The notes below the pieces were generated by a model that was given only the letters and a program-made list of their open reading frames with translations, was not told the origin of the DNA and searched no databases. DNA of 37,313 nucleotides, taken from positions 1-37,313 of the forward strand of contig JAMOQM010000056.1 of assembly GCA_027064005.1 (NCBI GenBank). Reading direction: 5' to 3'. This document shows, in pieces, positions 16,428-25,949 of the stretch (the stretch's first letter is position 1; each line of letters opens with the position of its first letter). A program made the position numbers and the translations under genes. The stretch comes from Candidatus Cloacimonadota bacterium (GTDB lineage Bacteria; Cloacimonadota; Cloacimonadia; Cloacimonadales; JAMOQM01).

Positions 16428-17180
16428 TTATAATATCGGTTTAGCTAATTCATTTAGGTTGCAATAAGTAAATTCCTCATTTTTAATTGTTGATTGAACT
16501 TTCAAACCAAAGGTTTTCAGAAATTTTAGAAAATCCAAATCATCGGAAATAAATAAATCTGATGACAAAGCTGCAACAAATAAATCTCGATAATTTTTAC
16601 GTGAAACGTGGATTTCTTCAGACGAATTTTTCAGTAGCAGATTAACCGAAAATAAGACTTGTTTCCCTATATTTTTTTGAATATTAATCATATTTTTATT
16701 AAAAAAAGGAGAAATAATTATTTTCTTAAGATATACAATAACCGGAAATTTCCCCAAACTTTGATTTTCTAAAATATTTATTTTAATCTTTTCATTAGAA
16801 TCTTTTTTAATTTTTAGAAAGAATATTAAATTATCCAAAAGGTTGCCTTCAGATTTTTGAATCTCAAAATTACCGCCAAAAGTTGACATATAAAGATGGC
16901 TATTCATTTTTTTATGAATTTTTTGATGGATTTTTTTTGAAAAATTTATGATAATACTTTCATTATCTATTTTTCGCAAATCAAAATTTTGTTGAATAAA
17001 GTTACAATCCAATAAAGAAAAAACAGAAAATAAATCGTCGTTTAAATAAAAATTAATTTGATTAAAAGAACTTCTAATTGAAATCAAATTTTGCAATATC
17101 AGGATGTTCTCATAAAAAGAATCTCCGCCGATTATTACTAAATTATTTTTTGAATTAAATATTTGGGAAAAGTTTATCAT
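16428..17180 (-). CDS. Unrecognised 250-aa protein, possibly GT-B-like
   Basis: I do not recognise this protein. It is Lys/Ile/Asn/Phe-rich, with no signal peptide or obvious membrane helix. The start region NLVIIGGDSFYENILILQNL reads like the first Rossmann strand and helix of GT9 glycosyltransferases. Near the C-terminus, LFVAALSSDLFISDDLDFLKFLKTFGL resembles the GT9 segment in which a displayed nucleotide site precedes a helix. The catalytic motifs are missing, so this is only a weak structural guess. The track start (17243) lies deep inside the kinase gene. ATG 17180 has AAGGA 8 nt upstream and reduces the overlap to 26 nt, consistent with translational coupling to the giant kinase. It may be a partner or an unrelated passenger. 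Confidence 0.55.
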   Translation of the reverse strand: MINFSQIFNSKNNLVIIGGDSFYENILILQNLISIRSSFNQINFYLNDDLFSVFSLLDCNFIQQNFDLRKIDNESIIINFSKKIHQKIHKKMNSHLYMSTFGGNFEIQKSEGNLLDNLIFFLKIKKDSNEKIKINILENQSLGKFPVIVYLKKIIISPFFNKNMINIQKNIGKQVLFSVNLLLKNSSEEIHVSRKNYRDLFVAALSSDLFISDDLDFLKFLKTFGLKVQSTIKNEEFTYCNLNELAKPIL

Positions 17181-20100
17181 TAATTTTTTCCTTATTTTCA
17201 TTTTCAATGTAAGCAGGAATAGCAACAAAGAACGTTGTTCCAATATTTTCTTCGCTATTTACCCAGATTTTTCCTGAATGCAAATCAACTATTCGTTTCA
17301 CAATTGACAATCCCAATCCCAATCCGGATGAGTCATATTCTACAACCCCGGAAGAATGAGAATAAATATCTCTCAATTCATAAAAACTCGTGAATATAGC
17401 TTGAATCTCATCTTCGGGAATACCAATTCCTTCATCTTTTATAGTAACTACAATTGATTTTTTACCATTAATTTCTTCAGTTTGGAAAGCTGATTTACGG
17501 CATCCTATGGTAATTTTCCCAAAATCTTTGGAATATCTAATTGAATTTAAAACAAGATTATATATCATTAAATGGAATGCTTCCCAATTAATCTCGGCTT
17601 TAGGCAAATCGTCCTCAATTTCCAAACTGATATCCATATGTCTTTTTGAAGCTAAAATATTTGCCTCATCAAGAATTAAGTTAAAAATTTCTTCCAAACT
17701 TTGAACGGTTAAAACCAATTTTTCAGCTATTAAATATTTATTATAAGTCAAAATATCCGAAGTAACGTTAGAGAGTTTATCAACGGAATTTTTTAATTTT
17801 TTGATAGTTAAAGCTTTTTCTTCATCAGAGTTGAAATTATCGCGGCGAATTCTGGAAACAACTCCTTGTAAAGTAACAAGAGGCGTATTTAATTCATGAG
17901 AAACTATATTAACAAATTCTTTTTTTACACTATCAATTCTGGACAGGTCCCGATTTTTCCTGATTATTTTTTCAAACTGAATAGTGTTTTCCAGAGCAAT
18001 TGAGATTTGAACTTTTAAAATATCCATAAAAGCAGGATATACGTGCATCTCCGAATTTTCAGCCTGATAATCATCCAAATATATAAATCCGTAAAATTCA
18101 TTATTTGTAAAAATCGGAAGACAATAAATTGAGTGTAATTCATAATCCTGAACACTAATTGAATTTTTCAGCAAATTATCAACGATAGCATTATTTGTAT
18201 AAATTGGCAAATTGTTATTTCTTGCTTCCGAAAGAACTGTTTTACTGACTTTGCTTTCATCCGAAATAAATTGATTATCTGAATTTATCCCAACATTAAA
18301 AACATAATTTCCTGCTTTATCATGTTTGATAAAAAAACCACGATTAGCATTAGTTATTCTAATTGAAGAAATTACAATTTCTAATTCCAGTTTATCTAAT
18401 TTTGAGATTGAGAAAAATTTTTGGGAAATCTTAATAATCTCATTCATCATTCTCGTTTGATTATTTAAGCGGTTGTATTCTGTAATTCTTGATAATATGG
18501 ATGTTAAATGCAGTCTTAATTTATTTATCTTTGAAATTTCTCGAGCGGAAAATTCCATTTCTCCATTATCAGTTAAAACAAAAACACCGATTTTAGATGA
18601 TTTTATACCAAAAGTTAAAAACACAACATTTTTGCCGCGAATTTTTTTCTTTATAATCGTACTTTTTGAAAATACTGACTCAATTGCTGAAAAATATTCT
18701 TTAGAATAAATATCTTCTTTTAAGGAATCGCTGACAAAAAAAGGTGTTTCATGGGTCGCTAAATTATTTTGTAAAATAATTGCATACGAATAGGGAGCAA
18801 CCATATTGTTGATGATTCTATCAACAAAAAACATTATTCTGTTAGTATCTCTAATTGTTAATAACTCATATAAATCTTCCTCCCAATTCAATTTATCAAT
18901 TGTTCTAAGTTTTGCTAACGGAGAAAGAAGATGAGTTGGAGCGTTGCCATCACAATGATATTTTTTCATAAAGGAATCAATAAATTCCTGAGGAAGACCT
19001 TTGGTTATATCAATAGCTTTTTGTTTTGTTAGTTTGTAAAAAATACGTGAATTTTTATCTGATTTTAATAGAATAAAAATTTCTGTTCGAATTATTAATG
19101 ATTTGAATTCGAGTAAAAAATATTTCTTTTTTTTAATTTCGTCCAAAGATTCAACGACATTTCTCATTAATAGTCTAAGAGGAATAGAATTGTCCATAAG
19201 TTGGATTTGAACATGAAGTAATTTTAAATAAGATTTCCAATAGCCAAAATGAAATTTATCAACCAATTCTTTAGATTTATCGAAATATTGATGAATCTCC
19301 TTTACATTTTTAAGATAAATAGCGGTTTCTGTAAGTTTAATGTAGAAAATTGCCTGTGCATAAACTGATTTTCTCTTTAATGCATAATCTAAACCCATCT
19401 TAAAATTAGTCATAGCTTTTTTATATTCTTTATCTTCATAAGCGAGAATACCTTTTATTTGATAAAAAAATTCTTCTTCTTGAATCTCAAAAAAGTTGAT
19501 ATCTAAATTATCTAAGATTCGTTTTAATTTTTTATACTGCCCTAAATTTATCAAAAAATAAAAATATGATTTTATTAAAGGGTTTATTTCCGTTATTTTG
19601 TCGCTGTTTATTTCGTTTTCAATAAATTTATAATAATCGTAAAAGTTGTTAATTTTAGCATAAATCAGAGCTTTATTGAATTTTATTGAACTATTAAATC
19701 CTTTATCTTCCGTAGAACCTATTATTTTTTTTGAAGCGTTCAAATAAGAAAGAGCATTTTCAAAATCACCTTTTTTGATGTATGCTTCGCCAAAATTAAG
19801 ATAGGATAATGCCAATCCTCGCTTTTGATCAATTCTTAAACAAAGCTTATGTGATTTTTCAAAGTAATGGATTGCGGTTTCAATATCTCCTTTCCTTAAA
19901 GCTATATCTCCCATATTATTGTAAATTGTAGGCAAAGAACGATAATAATGAATACTTTCCCAAATACTTTGGGCATGTTCATAATTTATCTTAGCTTGAT
20001 CAATCATTTTCAAATTAGAATAAATATACGCCAAATTATTGTAAAGAGAACCAAGACGATAAAATAAGCCGATATCGTTTTTTTCTATAATAGTTGGAAT

Positions 20101-22641
20101 AAAATCTTCGATGAGATTAACAGCATTTAGAGAATTACCCAAAGCATCTAAGATAACGGCTTTTCTATCATAATAGGAAATTTTTAAATTCTCACTCATA
20201 TTTTTCGGATCTAATTCATCAATAATCCTCTTTGCTTTTTCAGGAGAATTTGTTTGTAAATAAATCCATGCCATTTCAATAGTGGAGATAATTATTTCCT
20301 TACCTGTAACTGCTTGAGAATGAGCTTTTTCATAATGACTCAACGCTTTTGAATATTCAAGAATCCCTTGATAAATTGTTCCCCACAAATAATTTGTCTC
20401 GAAAATATCCGGTAAACCTTTTATTTTAATAAGAAATTCATAGGATCTTTTAACAAAGCCATTGATAAATATTTTTTCTCTAAAAACACGCAAATCTTTT
20501 TTTATTTCAATTAGCCCGATGTCAATTTTCCCGCTAAAATCTATTTCAATAATATCTCTAATTGTATAATAACTTTTTTCCTGATCAAATTTATGATCAT
20601 ACAAATTTAATAATTTCTTTTTATACCTTCGAACTGATATGAGATCGTGAGCTAAATATGAAATATCAACCAGACTATTACAAACCGCAATTTCATTTAG
20701 CGGTTTATTAATATAATATTCCAGTATTTTTTTAGCAATTTCTTTCTTTTCTTCATTAGATAATTCATTAAATAATTTTTCCTTAATCGTTCTATAAGTA
20801 AAACTAAACCGACTTTCATGTTCTATATAAATTTCATTATTAATAACATTTTTTAAAAAGAAAAATGTTTCTTTTTCATCTAAAGAAAGAGCAAATGATA
20901 TTAGGTCTTTTCCAATCGGGAAATCTATAACAGACAATTTCCTTATATTTTGATAATCTTGATTTTCAAGATGTCCTAATTGGGTAAAAATTATTTTAGA
21001 AATAGCTTTAGGTAAAACATAATCATCAAAATCGTAAGATAAGTCTAACCTCCCATTAGACCAAATTAATTTTCTATTTGTCAAATCATAGAGAACATCT
21101 TGAATAAATTTTGGATTTCCATTAGTGATTTTTAAAATATTTCTCACAAAAGCTTCCGGTGGCTCAGTATTGATTAATTGCTTTATATATTTTGAAACTT
21201 CAAAAAAAGTTAGAGGTTGAATATTAATTTTGGAAGGATGAACCATTTTCTTTATCGCCAAGGGATTATTGACGCTAACAATCAGTAAAATTCGGTTCTT
21301 AATAATATCTTCAGAAATAAAATTAATGAATCCTACGGTTTGTTCCGTTAAAAATTCACCAGCTCTAATTATAAAAACAATTGGTCTAATTTTCGACAAT
21401 TCAATAATAACCTTCTTAGCAATTTCATAATCCAGTTTTAATTCTTTTTCCTGAATAGTTATTTTTTTATATTTATCGGAAGAATGGAAAACAAATTCTT
21501 TGAATTTTTTACTCATAGCTTCCAAATCTTTAGAAATGTGTTCATCTTGATTTAAATATGATAAATATTCCTTAATCAAAGCAAAGAATGGATCTGAATT
21601 ATCAAGACTGCAAACATAATCAAAAATAAAGAAATTATCATTCAGAATATGGTATCTGAATAAAGTTAAGATATTATTCTTTCCGGCTCCATAACCGGAT
21701 ATTAAGGTAATAATTTTCCCGTTTCCATCAATGATCAAAGGAACATACGATAAAAGTTCGTGAGAATAATCTTCCCTAACCAAATAACTGCTAAACTGGA
21801 TACTATTGATAATATTTTTCTTATCTGAATAAGGATATCTTTTTAATGAGAATTTATTAATGTATTCAATTATGGATTCCGGATTTGCTAAACGATTTTC
21901 AGGTTTTACTTCTAAAAGCTTTAAAATTAGTTTTTCTAAATTTACCGGAATATCCGGATTTATATCGCGAGGAAAACGTGGAAAGAGATTTTTTAATTTT
22001 CCGCTTTTAAAATCAATAATTTCGTTAGTTGTAAAAGGTAAAATCCCGGTTGTCAGTTTATAAAGAATAACACCTAAAGAATAAAAATCGGACATTTTAT
22101 CATATTTTTTTTTAGAAATAATTTCAGGTGCAATATATGGCAATGTACCGGTTATTGTTTGTTGATTTTCAGTAAAATCCGTGCGTAAAAGCCCATAATC
22201 CAAGACTTTCAAATCAACCGTTTTCCCCTTCAAAATATAAAGTATATTCTCCGGTTTTAAATCAAGATGCAAAATATTCTGATTATGAAGAGAATTTAAG
22301 GCATAACAAATTTTTACTATAATGTCGTAAATCATATCGATTCGATACGGTTTGAAATAGAAATGATTTAATGTTTTACCCGAATAAAATTCACTAATCA
22401 CATAGATATGTTTTTTCCAAACACCAAAATCATAAACTCGCACTAAATTCGGATGAATAATTTTGGTAACATGATGCATATCTTCAGCTGTAAAATTTTC
22501 ATAAAACTTATCCGTATTAATATTCTCAAAATACTTCAAAACCAATATTTTATTTGTTCGCATATCTTGAACCTGATATACTGCGGACCACAAACCGGAA
22601 CCTAATCTGGCAATAACTTCATATCTGGAATCAATAATCAT
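17155..22641 (-). CDS. Trifunctional Ser/Thr kinase - NTPase-like - TPR/GAF - histidine kinase
   Basis: An 1828-aa cytoplasmic fusion. A Ser/Thr kinase domain occupies residues about 6-270: ARLGSGLWSAV glycine loop, LVLKYFE lysine, H125-L-D127 in HLDLKPEN (Leu replaces the HRD Arg), DYG instead of DFG, and YIAPEI. An AAA_16-like region follows (about 295-560). Its P-loop reads SGYGAGKNN, where Asn replaces the Ser/Thr after K321, and the Walker B region reads IVFIIRAGEFL without the acidic pair. A long helical TPR array covers about 700-1150. A first GAF-like domain lies at about 1255-1395 and a clearer one at 1410-1555. The histidine kinase follows: H1582 in SHELNTPL, N-box NLVLNSIRYS, DEGIGIP and GLGLGLSIVKRIV. 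The architecture matches known STK/ATPase/sensor-kinase fusions of cyanobacteria and other bacteria. No adjacent response regulator is seen. Confidence 0.9.
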   Translation of the reverse strand: MIIDSRYEVIARLGSGLWSAVYQVQDMRTNKILVLKYFENINTDKFYENFTAEDMHHVTKIIHPNLVRVYDFGVWKKHIYVISEFYSGKTLNHFYFKPYRIDMIYDIIVKICYALNSLHNQNILHLDLKPENILYILKGKTVDLKVLDYGLLRTDFTENQQTITGTLPYIAPEIISKKKYDKMSDFYSLGVILYKLTTGILPFTTNEIIDFKSGKLKNLFPRFPRDINPDIPVNLEKLILKLLEVKPENRLANPESIIEYINKFSLKRYPYSDKKNIINSIQFSSYLVREDYSHELLSYVPLIIDGNGKIITLISGYGAGKNNILTLFRYHILNDNFFIFDYVCSLDNSDPFFALIKEYLSYLNQDEHISKDLEAMSKKFKEFVFHSSDKYKKITIQEKELKLDYEIAKKVIIELSKIRPIVFIIRAGEFLTEQTVGFINFISEDIIKNRILLIVSVNNPLAIKKMVHPSKINIQPLTFFEVSKYIKQLINTEPPEAFVRNILKITNGNPKFIQDVLYDLTNRKLIWSNGRLDLSYDFDDYVLPKAISKIIFTQLGHLENQDYQNIRKLSVIDFPIGKDLISFALSLDEKETFFFLKNVINNEIYIEHESRFSFTYRTIKEKLFNELSNEEKKEIAKKILEYYINKPLNEIAVCNSLVDISYLAHDLISVRRYKKKLLNLYDHKFDQEKSYYTIRDIIEIDFSGKIDIGLIEIKKDLRVFREKIFINGFVKRSYEFLIKIKGLPDIFETNYLWGTIYQGILEYSKALSHYEKAHSQAVTGKEIIISTIEMAWIYLQTNSPEKAKRIIDELDPKNMSENLKISYYDRKAVILDALGNSLNAVNLIEDFIPTIIEKNDIGLFYRLGSLYNNLAYIYSNLKMIDQAKINYEHAQSIWESIHYYRSLPTIYNNMGDIALRKGDIETAIHYFEKSHKLCLRIDQKRGLALSYLNFGEAYIKKGDFENALSYLNASKKIIGSTEDKGFNSSIKFNKALIYAKINNFYDYYKFIENEINSDKITEINPLIKSYFYFLINLGQYKKLKRILDNLDINFFEIQEEEFFYQIKGILAYEDKEYKKAMTNFKMGLDYALKRKSVYAQAIFYIKLTETAIYLKNVKEIHQYFDKSKELVDKFHFGYWKSYLKLLHVQIQLMDNSIPLRLLMRNVVESLDEIKKKKYFLLEFKSLIIRTEIFILLKSDKNSRIFYKLTKQKAIDITKGLPQEFIDSFMKKYHCDGNAPTHLLSPLAKLRTIDKLNWEEDLYELLTIRDTNRIMFFVDRIINNMVAPYSYAIILQNNLATHETPFFVSDSLKEDIYSKEYFSAIESVFSKSTIIKKKIRGKNVVFLTFGIKSSKIGVFVLTDNGEMEFSAREISKINKLRLHLTSILSRITEYNRLNNQTRMMNEIIKISQKFFSISKLDKLELEIVISSIRITNANRGFFIKHDKAGNYVFNVGINSDNQFISDESKVSKTVLSEARNNNLPIYTNNAIVDNLLKNSISVQDYELHSIYCLPIFTNNEFYGFIYLDDYQAENSEMHVYPAFMDILKVQISIALENTIQFEKIIRKNRDLSRIDSVKKEFVNIVSHELNTPLVTLQGVVSRIRRDNFNSDEEKALTIKKLKNSVDKLSNVTSDILTYNKYLIAEKLVLTVQSLEEIFNLILDEANILASKRHMDISLEIEDDLPKAEINWEAFHLMIYNLVLNSIRYSKDFGKITIGCRKSAFQTEEINGKKSIVVTIKDEGIGIPEDEIQAIFTSFYELRDIYSHSSGVVEYDSSGLGLGLSIVKRIVDLHSGKIWVNSEENIGTTFFVAIPAYIENENKEKINDKLFPNI

Positions 22642-22754
22642 ATTTTACCTCTCATTATCAAATCATCTTTATAAATTTAAAAATACTGTCAAGAATCATA
22701 AAGTTAACGTCTTCGGGAAATTCTAATTTCAAAATTAATTTTAATTTGAGCACA

Positions 22755-23768
22755 TTATTCCAAATTAAGGATATCTCTTTCAAACATTAGTTTAAACTTA
22801 CTTAGCAAAAATGAGGGGTTTATTGATGTCATACATTCAAAACTACCCTTTTTACAATATTTCCCGCCGTGCAAAGAACATGGTTGACATTTTATATTTG
22901 ACTGTAAAACAATTGCCTTTTTATTCAAAGGTCTAAAACCCAAACTTGTATGAGTGGCTCCAAAAATTGCAATTTGGGGTAAATTTAAAGCTGCAGCGAT
23001 ATGCATTGACCCACTATCATTTGAGATAACTCCATCCATTTGGGATAAAACCGCCGGTAACAATTCCAAATCAGTTGCTCCGCAAATCTCAATCAAATTA
23101 CCCCCAACCATTCTTTTCAAATTTAGCCCAAGCTCTTTTTCTTTATAAGACCCCATAATTATGAATTGGCAATTCCAACTTTTGGGAACGAGTGAAATAA
23201 ATTTTGCAAGATAATTTAATGGATACATTTTTGTAGAATGCGTTGCTCCGGGAAAAACAGCAATTTTATACTTTGAAAAATTAAGATTATAATTTGTTAG
23301 CAATTCAATAGCCTTGGCAATTGATTGTAGCGAAACGGAAATTTTCGGATAAGAATATTTATCATTAATATTGATTTTCTTCAAAGCAGAGCTATACAAA
23401 TCCAAAGTACTGTTTATCGACTTTTTAGTTAATTTTTTAACAATCAACCATCTTAAAAAATGTTTTTTATCATAAGAAACAAATTTTTTATAATTAGAAT
23501 AAAAACGAACCATTCTCGTGCTTAATTTTTTATGTAAATCAATAATCAAATCATACGATTCTTTTTTTAAAACAGCTTTAGTAAGTTGTATCCCGTCCCA
23601 TTCAATAATCTTATCCACACCGGGAAAAGTTGTTACAATAGGTGCAAATATTTTTTTTGTCAGGTACGATATTTCACTTTCCGGATATCTATTCTTTAGA
23701 ATTTTTATAATCGGCTGAGTTAATACAACATCACCGAGCGAACTTAATCTTATAATAAGAATCTTCAC
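22755..23768 (-). CDS. GT9 glycosyltransferase (heptosyltransferase, WaaF/RfaF-like)
   Basis: A 337-aa GT-B glycosyltransferase of family 9, which transfers ADP-heptose-type sugars to lipopolysaccharide core or a similar acceptor on the inner face of the membrane. It begins ILIIRLSSLGDVVLTQPII, the classic family N-terminus. It has VAVFPGATHSTKMYPL in the middle. ISNDSGSMHIAAALNLPQIA followed by IFGATHTSLGFRP is the donor-binding region, and a CQPC...CKKGSFECM cysteine cluster is common in heptosyltransferase II. The start is GTG 23768, with AGGA 6 nt upstream. It is the most upstream gene of its minus-strand run, 113 nt before the kinase fusion, and diverges from the lipoprotein gene. Acceptor specificity is not readable. 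Confidence 0.9.
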   Translation of the reverse strand: MKILIIRLSSLGDVVLTQPIIKILKNRYPESEISYLTKKIFAPIVTTFPGVDKIIEWDGIQLTKAVLKKESYDLIIDLHKKLSTRMVRFYSNYKKFVSYDKKHFLRWLIVKKLTKKSINSTLDLYSSALKKININDKYSYPKISVSLQSIAKAIELLTNYNLNFSKYKIAVFPGATHSTKMYPLNYLAKFISLVPKSWNCQFIIMGSYKEKELGLNLKRMVGGNLIEICGATDLELLPAVLSQMDGVISNDSGSMHIAAALNLPQIAIFGATHTSLGFRPLNKKAIVLQSNIKCQPCSLHGGKYCKKGSFECMTSINPSFLLSKFKLMFERDILNLE

Positions 23769-23828
23769 ATTACTTCCTCATTTTTTTTTCATTTGCTAAA
23801 ATGTCCCAATTCGGTCAACAAATAATTA

Positions 23829-23856
23829 TTGACAGCAAAATACATTCTTTTAAAAT
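23829..23856 (+). promoter_or_regulatory. Sigma70-type promoter for the lipoprotein gene
   Basis: TTGACA at 23829-23834, a 16-nt spacer, then TAAAAT at 23851-23856 (5 of 6 matches to TATAAT). This would place transcription start near 23863 and leave a short leader containing the AAGGAGG ribosome binding site before ATG 23897. It is the best promoter match I found in the window. Confidence 0.6.
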
Positions 23857-23896
23857 TAAATTAGTTTTTATTTAATTAACAAAAAAGGAGGAAATT

Positions 23897-25138
23897 ATGA
23901 AAACTAAAATTTTATTTTTACTCGCTATTATGTTGTTATTATTTGCTTGCTCCAATAAAGCAACTTCACCAAAAACCAATGATCTGCTTTCTATTAATAA
24001 TGATTCCGATCAATTGTCAGGACGAATTATTCATAAAAATCAAGTAATCGATTTGCATTCTATTGATGGAAAACGTGTAGTAAATAGTAGAGATTATACT
24101 TTTACACTTATTGGAGAATTACAACCCCCGACAACAGTTGCCGGCGTAGATTTACGAGCTACTCATATTTTTATTAACGGCAATTATGCATATGTAACAT
24201 ATAATAAAGAAGGCGATGTTTTTGCCGGTGGAATCGATATGATAAATATTACTTTTCCGGATATGCCATATGTTGTATCTGAAGGATTATCTGATTTTAT
24301 TGACATCTCAAGTGTTACCGCAGATTATCAAACAAATAAAATTTACCTCGGAGCTGCAATTAATCCTGATTTGTATCCCCAAGTCAACACTCCGGCAGCT
24401 ATTTTAGAAATCCCAATTTATAGCTGGTCAATGACAGATGTTACCAATGTTACCGATTTACCAAGTTGGTGTACAAATAGCATTATTGGTGCTCAAGGTT
24501 ACGTTTTTGCGACTACAGGTAATGCTTTTGGAAACGGTGAAGTTGGAGGAGTTTTTGCTCTTTCTACAGATCCTGCTAATTATATGCAAATAATTGATTC
24601 AGATAGATTCAATAATGCTCAATATCTTGATGTTGAAGGAATTAGAGTTGCCGCTATTGAAGGTGGTGCCAATGCAAAACTACATCTTTATAACATTGGT
24701 GATGATGATACGGATTCCGAACCACAAATAAATTTAGGAAGTATTGAACCTGTTGACGGTAAAAATACAGTTAAAATTAAAAATGGTATTGCTTATGTTG
24801 CTTTAGGTGAAAATGGAATGAAAGCATTTGACGCTTATAATGTTAGTGACACCCCAATTTATTCTTTACCAAAACCAACAGTTCCTGAAGGTGGGGTTTC
24901 TACCGATTACATCACAAATGCAGTTTCGGCTGATAATGATTTTGTTTATTTAGCCAATGGAGCCGGCGGATTATACGTTGCTCAAATTCCTGACAATACT
25001 AATGACAATCTTACGATTTTAGGAACAATGGAATTTGGTTCTTCAGCTAACTATGTTCAAGCGTGTGAAAATCTTATTTTTGTAGCAAGCGGAACAGGTG
25101 GAATTAAAATTATTCAACGCTGTCCTCGAAAAAAATAA
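23897..25138 (+). CDS. LVIVD-type beta-propeller-like lipoprotein
   Basis: A 413-aa exported lipoprotein. The signal peptide KTKILFLLAIMLLLFAC has a lipobox ending at Cys18. The mature part consists of repeated short beta units such as THIFINGNYAYVTYN, VKIKNGIAYVALGENGMKAF, NDFVYLANGAGGLYVAQI and CENLIFVASGTGGIKII. These are the LVIVD-like blades seen in surface beta-propeller proteins. No catalytic motif is visible, and binding or structural roles at the cell envelope are plausible. AAGGAGG stands 6 nt before the ATG, and a good promoter lies upstream. The deacetylase gene begins 8 nt after the stop, suggesting a two-gene unit. Confidence 0.82.
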   Translation: MKTKILFLLAIMLLLFACSNKATSPKTNDLLSINNDSDQLSGRIIHKNQVIDLHSIDGKRVVNSRDYTFTLIGELQPPTTVAGVDLRATHIFINGNYAYVTYNKEGDVFAGGIDMINITFPDMPYVVSEGLSDFIDISSVTADYQTNKIYLGAAINPDLYPQVNTPAAILEIPIYSWSMTDVTNVTDLPSWCTNSIIGAQGYVFATTGNAFGNGEVGGVFALSTDPANYMQIIDSDRFNNAQYLDVEGIRVAAIEGGANAKLHLYNIGDDDTDSEPQINLGSIEPVDGKNTVKIKNGIAYVALGENGMKAFDAYNVSDTPIYSLPKPTVPEGGVSTDYITNAVSADNDFVYLANGAGGLYVAQIPDNTNDNLTILGTMEFGSSANYVQACENLIFVASGTGGIKIIQRCPRKK

Positions 25139-25146
25139 TTTAAAAA

Positions 25147-25944
25147 TTGTCACGATACAAAAAAATTCTTTCTTTTATTAGAAATAACAGAATTGAAGAA
25201 TACAAAGCTATTCTAACCAAAGCTCTTTCTTTAAAATATTCTGTTATTTCTTTAAAAGATTACCTAACATTTCAACCTGAAAAAGCATTTATTTTAAGAC
25301 ACGATATAGATTACAAATCCAAAGCAACTTCTATGATGTTCAATATTGAAAGAGATTTAGGCGTTACCGCCAGTTATTATTTTAGGAAATCCACTTTTAA
25401 CCTTCCATTAATGAAGGAAATAGAAAATTATGGAAGCGAAGCATCTTTACATTTTGAAACCGTTTCGGACTTTGCAAAAGCCAAATCTGTTTATTCCAAA
25501 AAAGAGTTAAATAATTTCAAATGGAAAGAGATTTGTTTAAATAACCTCAAAGCCGACATTGATAATTTGAGAAATAATTATGGATTAAAATGCTCAACAA
25601 TTGCCTCTCATGGTGATCCCCGAAATAATCTAATTGAAACAGCAAACTATTTTCTAACCTGGGAAGAAAATGCATATAAAAAATTGGATATTCAATTAGA
25701 AGTTTACAATAAAAATTTTATTAGTTCTTTAGATGCCTATATTTCTGATGACAGCCCTGAAATAAATAATGGCTACCATTACAATAATAATCCGTTTGAC
25801 GAAATGAAAAAAGGATACTCAAAAATTTTATTTTTGACACATCCTAATCATTGGCATTGGAATTATATTTCAAAGTTAAAAAAAATAACCAAATTAGTTC
25901 TTAACGGCGAAACTCAAAAAGATATTGATTTCGATTTATTCTAA
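25147..25944 (+). CDS. Divergent polysaccharide deacetylase (NodB-like) family protein
   Basis: A 265-aa protein with the CE4/NodB-like pattern seen in divergent bacterial deacetylases. The metal Asp segment is FILRHDIDYKSKA near residue 50. A following SYYFRKSTFNLPLMKEI, EASLHFE, CSTIASHGDPRNN and a late LFLTHPNHWHWN also fit. The second motif lacks the usual HxxxH spacing, so activity is less certain. No signal peptide is visible. The start must be TTG 25147 or a rarer codon: a stop lies two codons upstream, the first internal ATG is about 60 codons in, and no clear Shine-Dalgarno is present. It follows the lipoprotein stop by 8 nt and converges with the NtrC-type gene after 5 nt. Confidence 0.7.
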   Translation: MSRYKKILSFIRNNRIEEYKAILTKALSLKYSVISLKDYLTFQPEKAFILRHDIDYKSKATSMMFNIERDLGVTASYYFRKSTFNLPLMKEIENYGSEASLHFETVSDFAKAKSVYSKKELNNFKWKEICLNNLKADIDNLRNNYGLKCSTIASHGDPRNNLIETANYFLTWEENAYKKLDIQLEVYNKNFISSLDAYISDDSPEINNGYHYNNNPFDEMKKGYSKILFLTHPNHWHWNYISKLKKITKLVLNGETQKDIDFDLF

Positions 25945-25949
25945 ATTCA

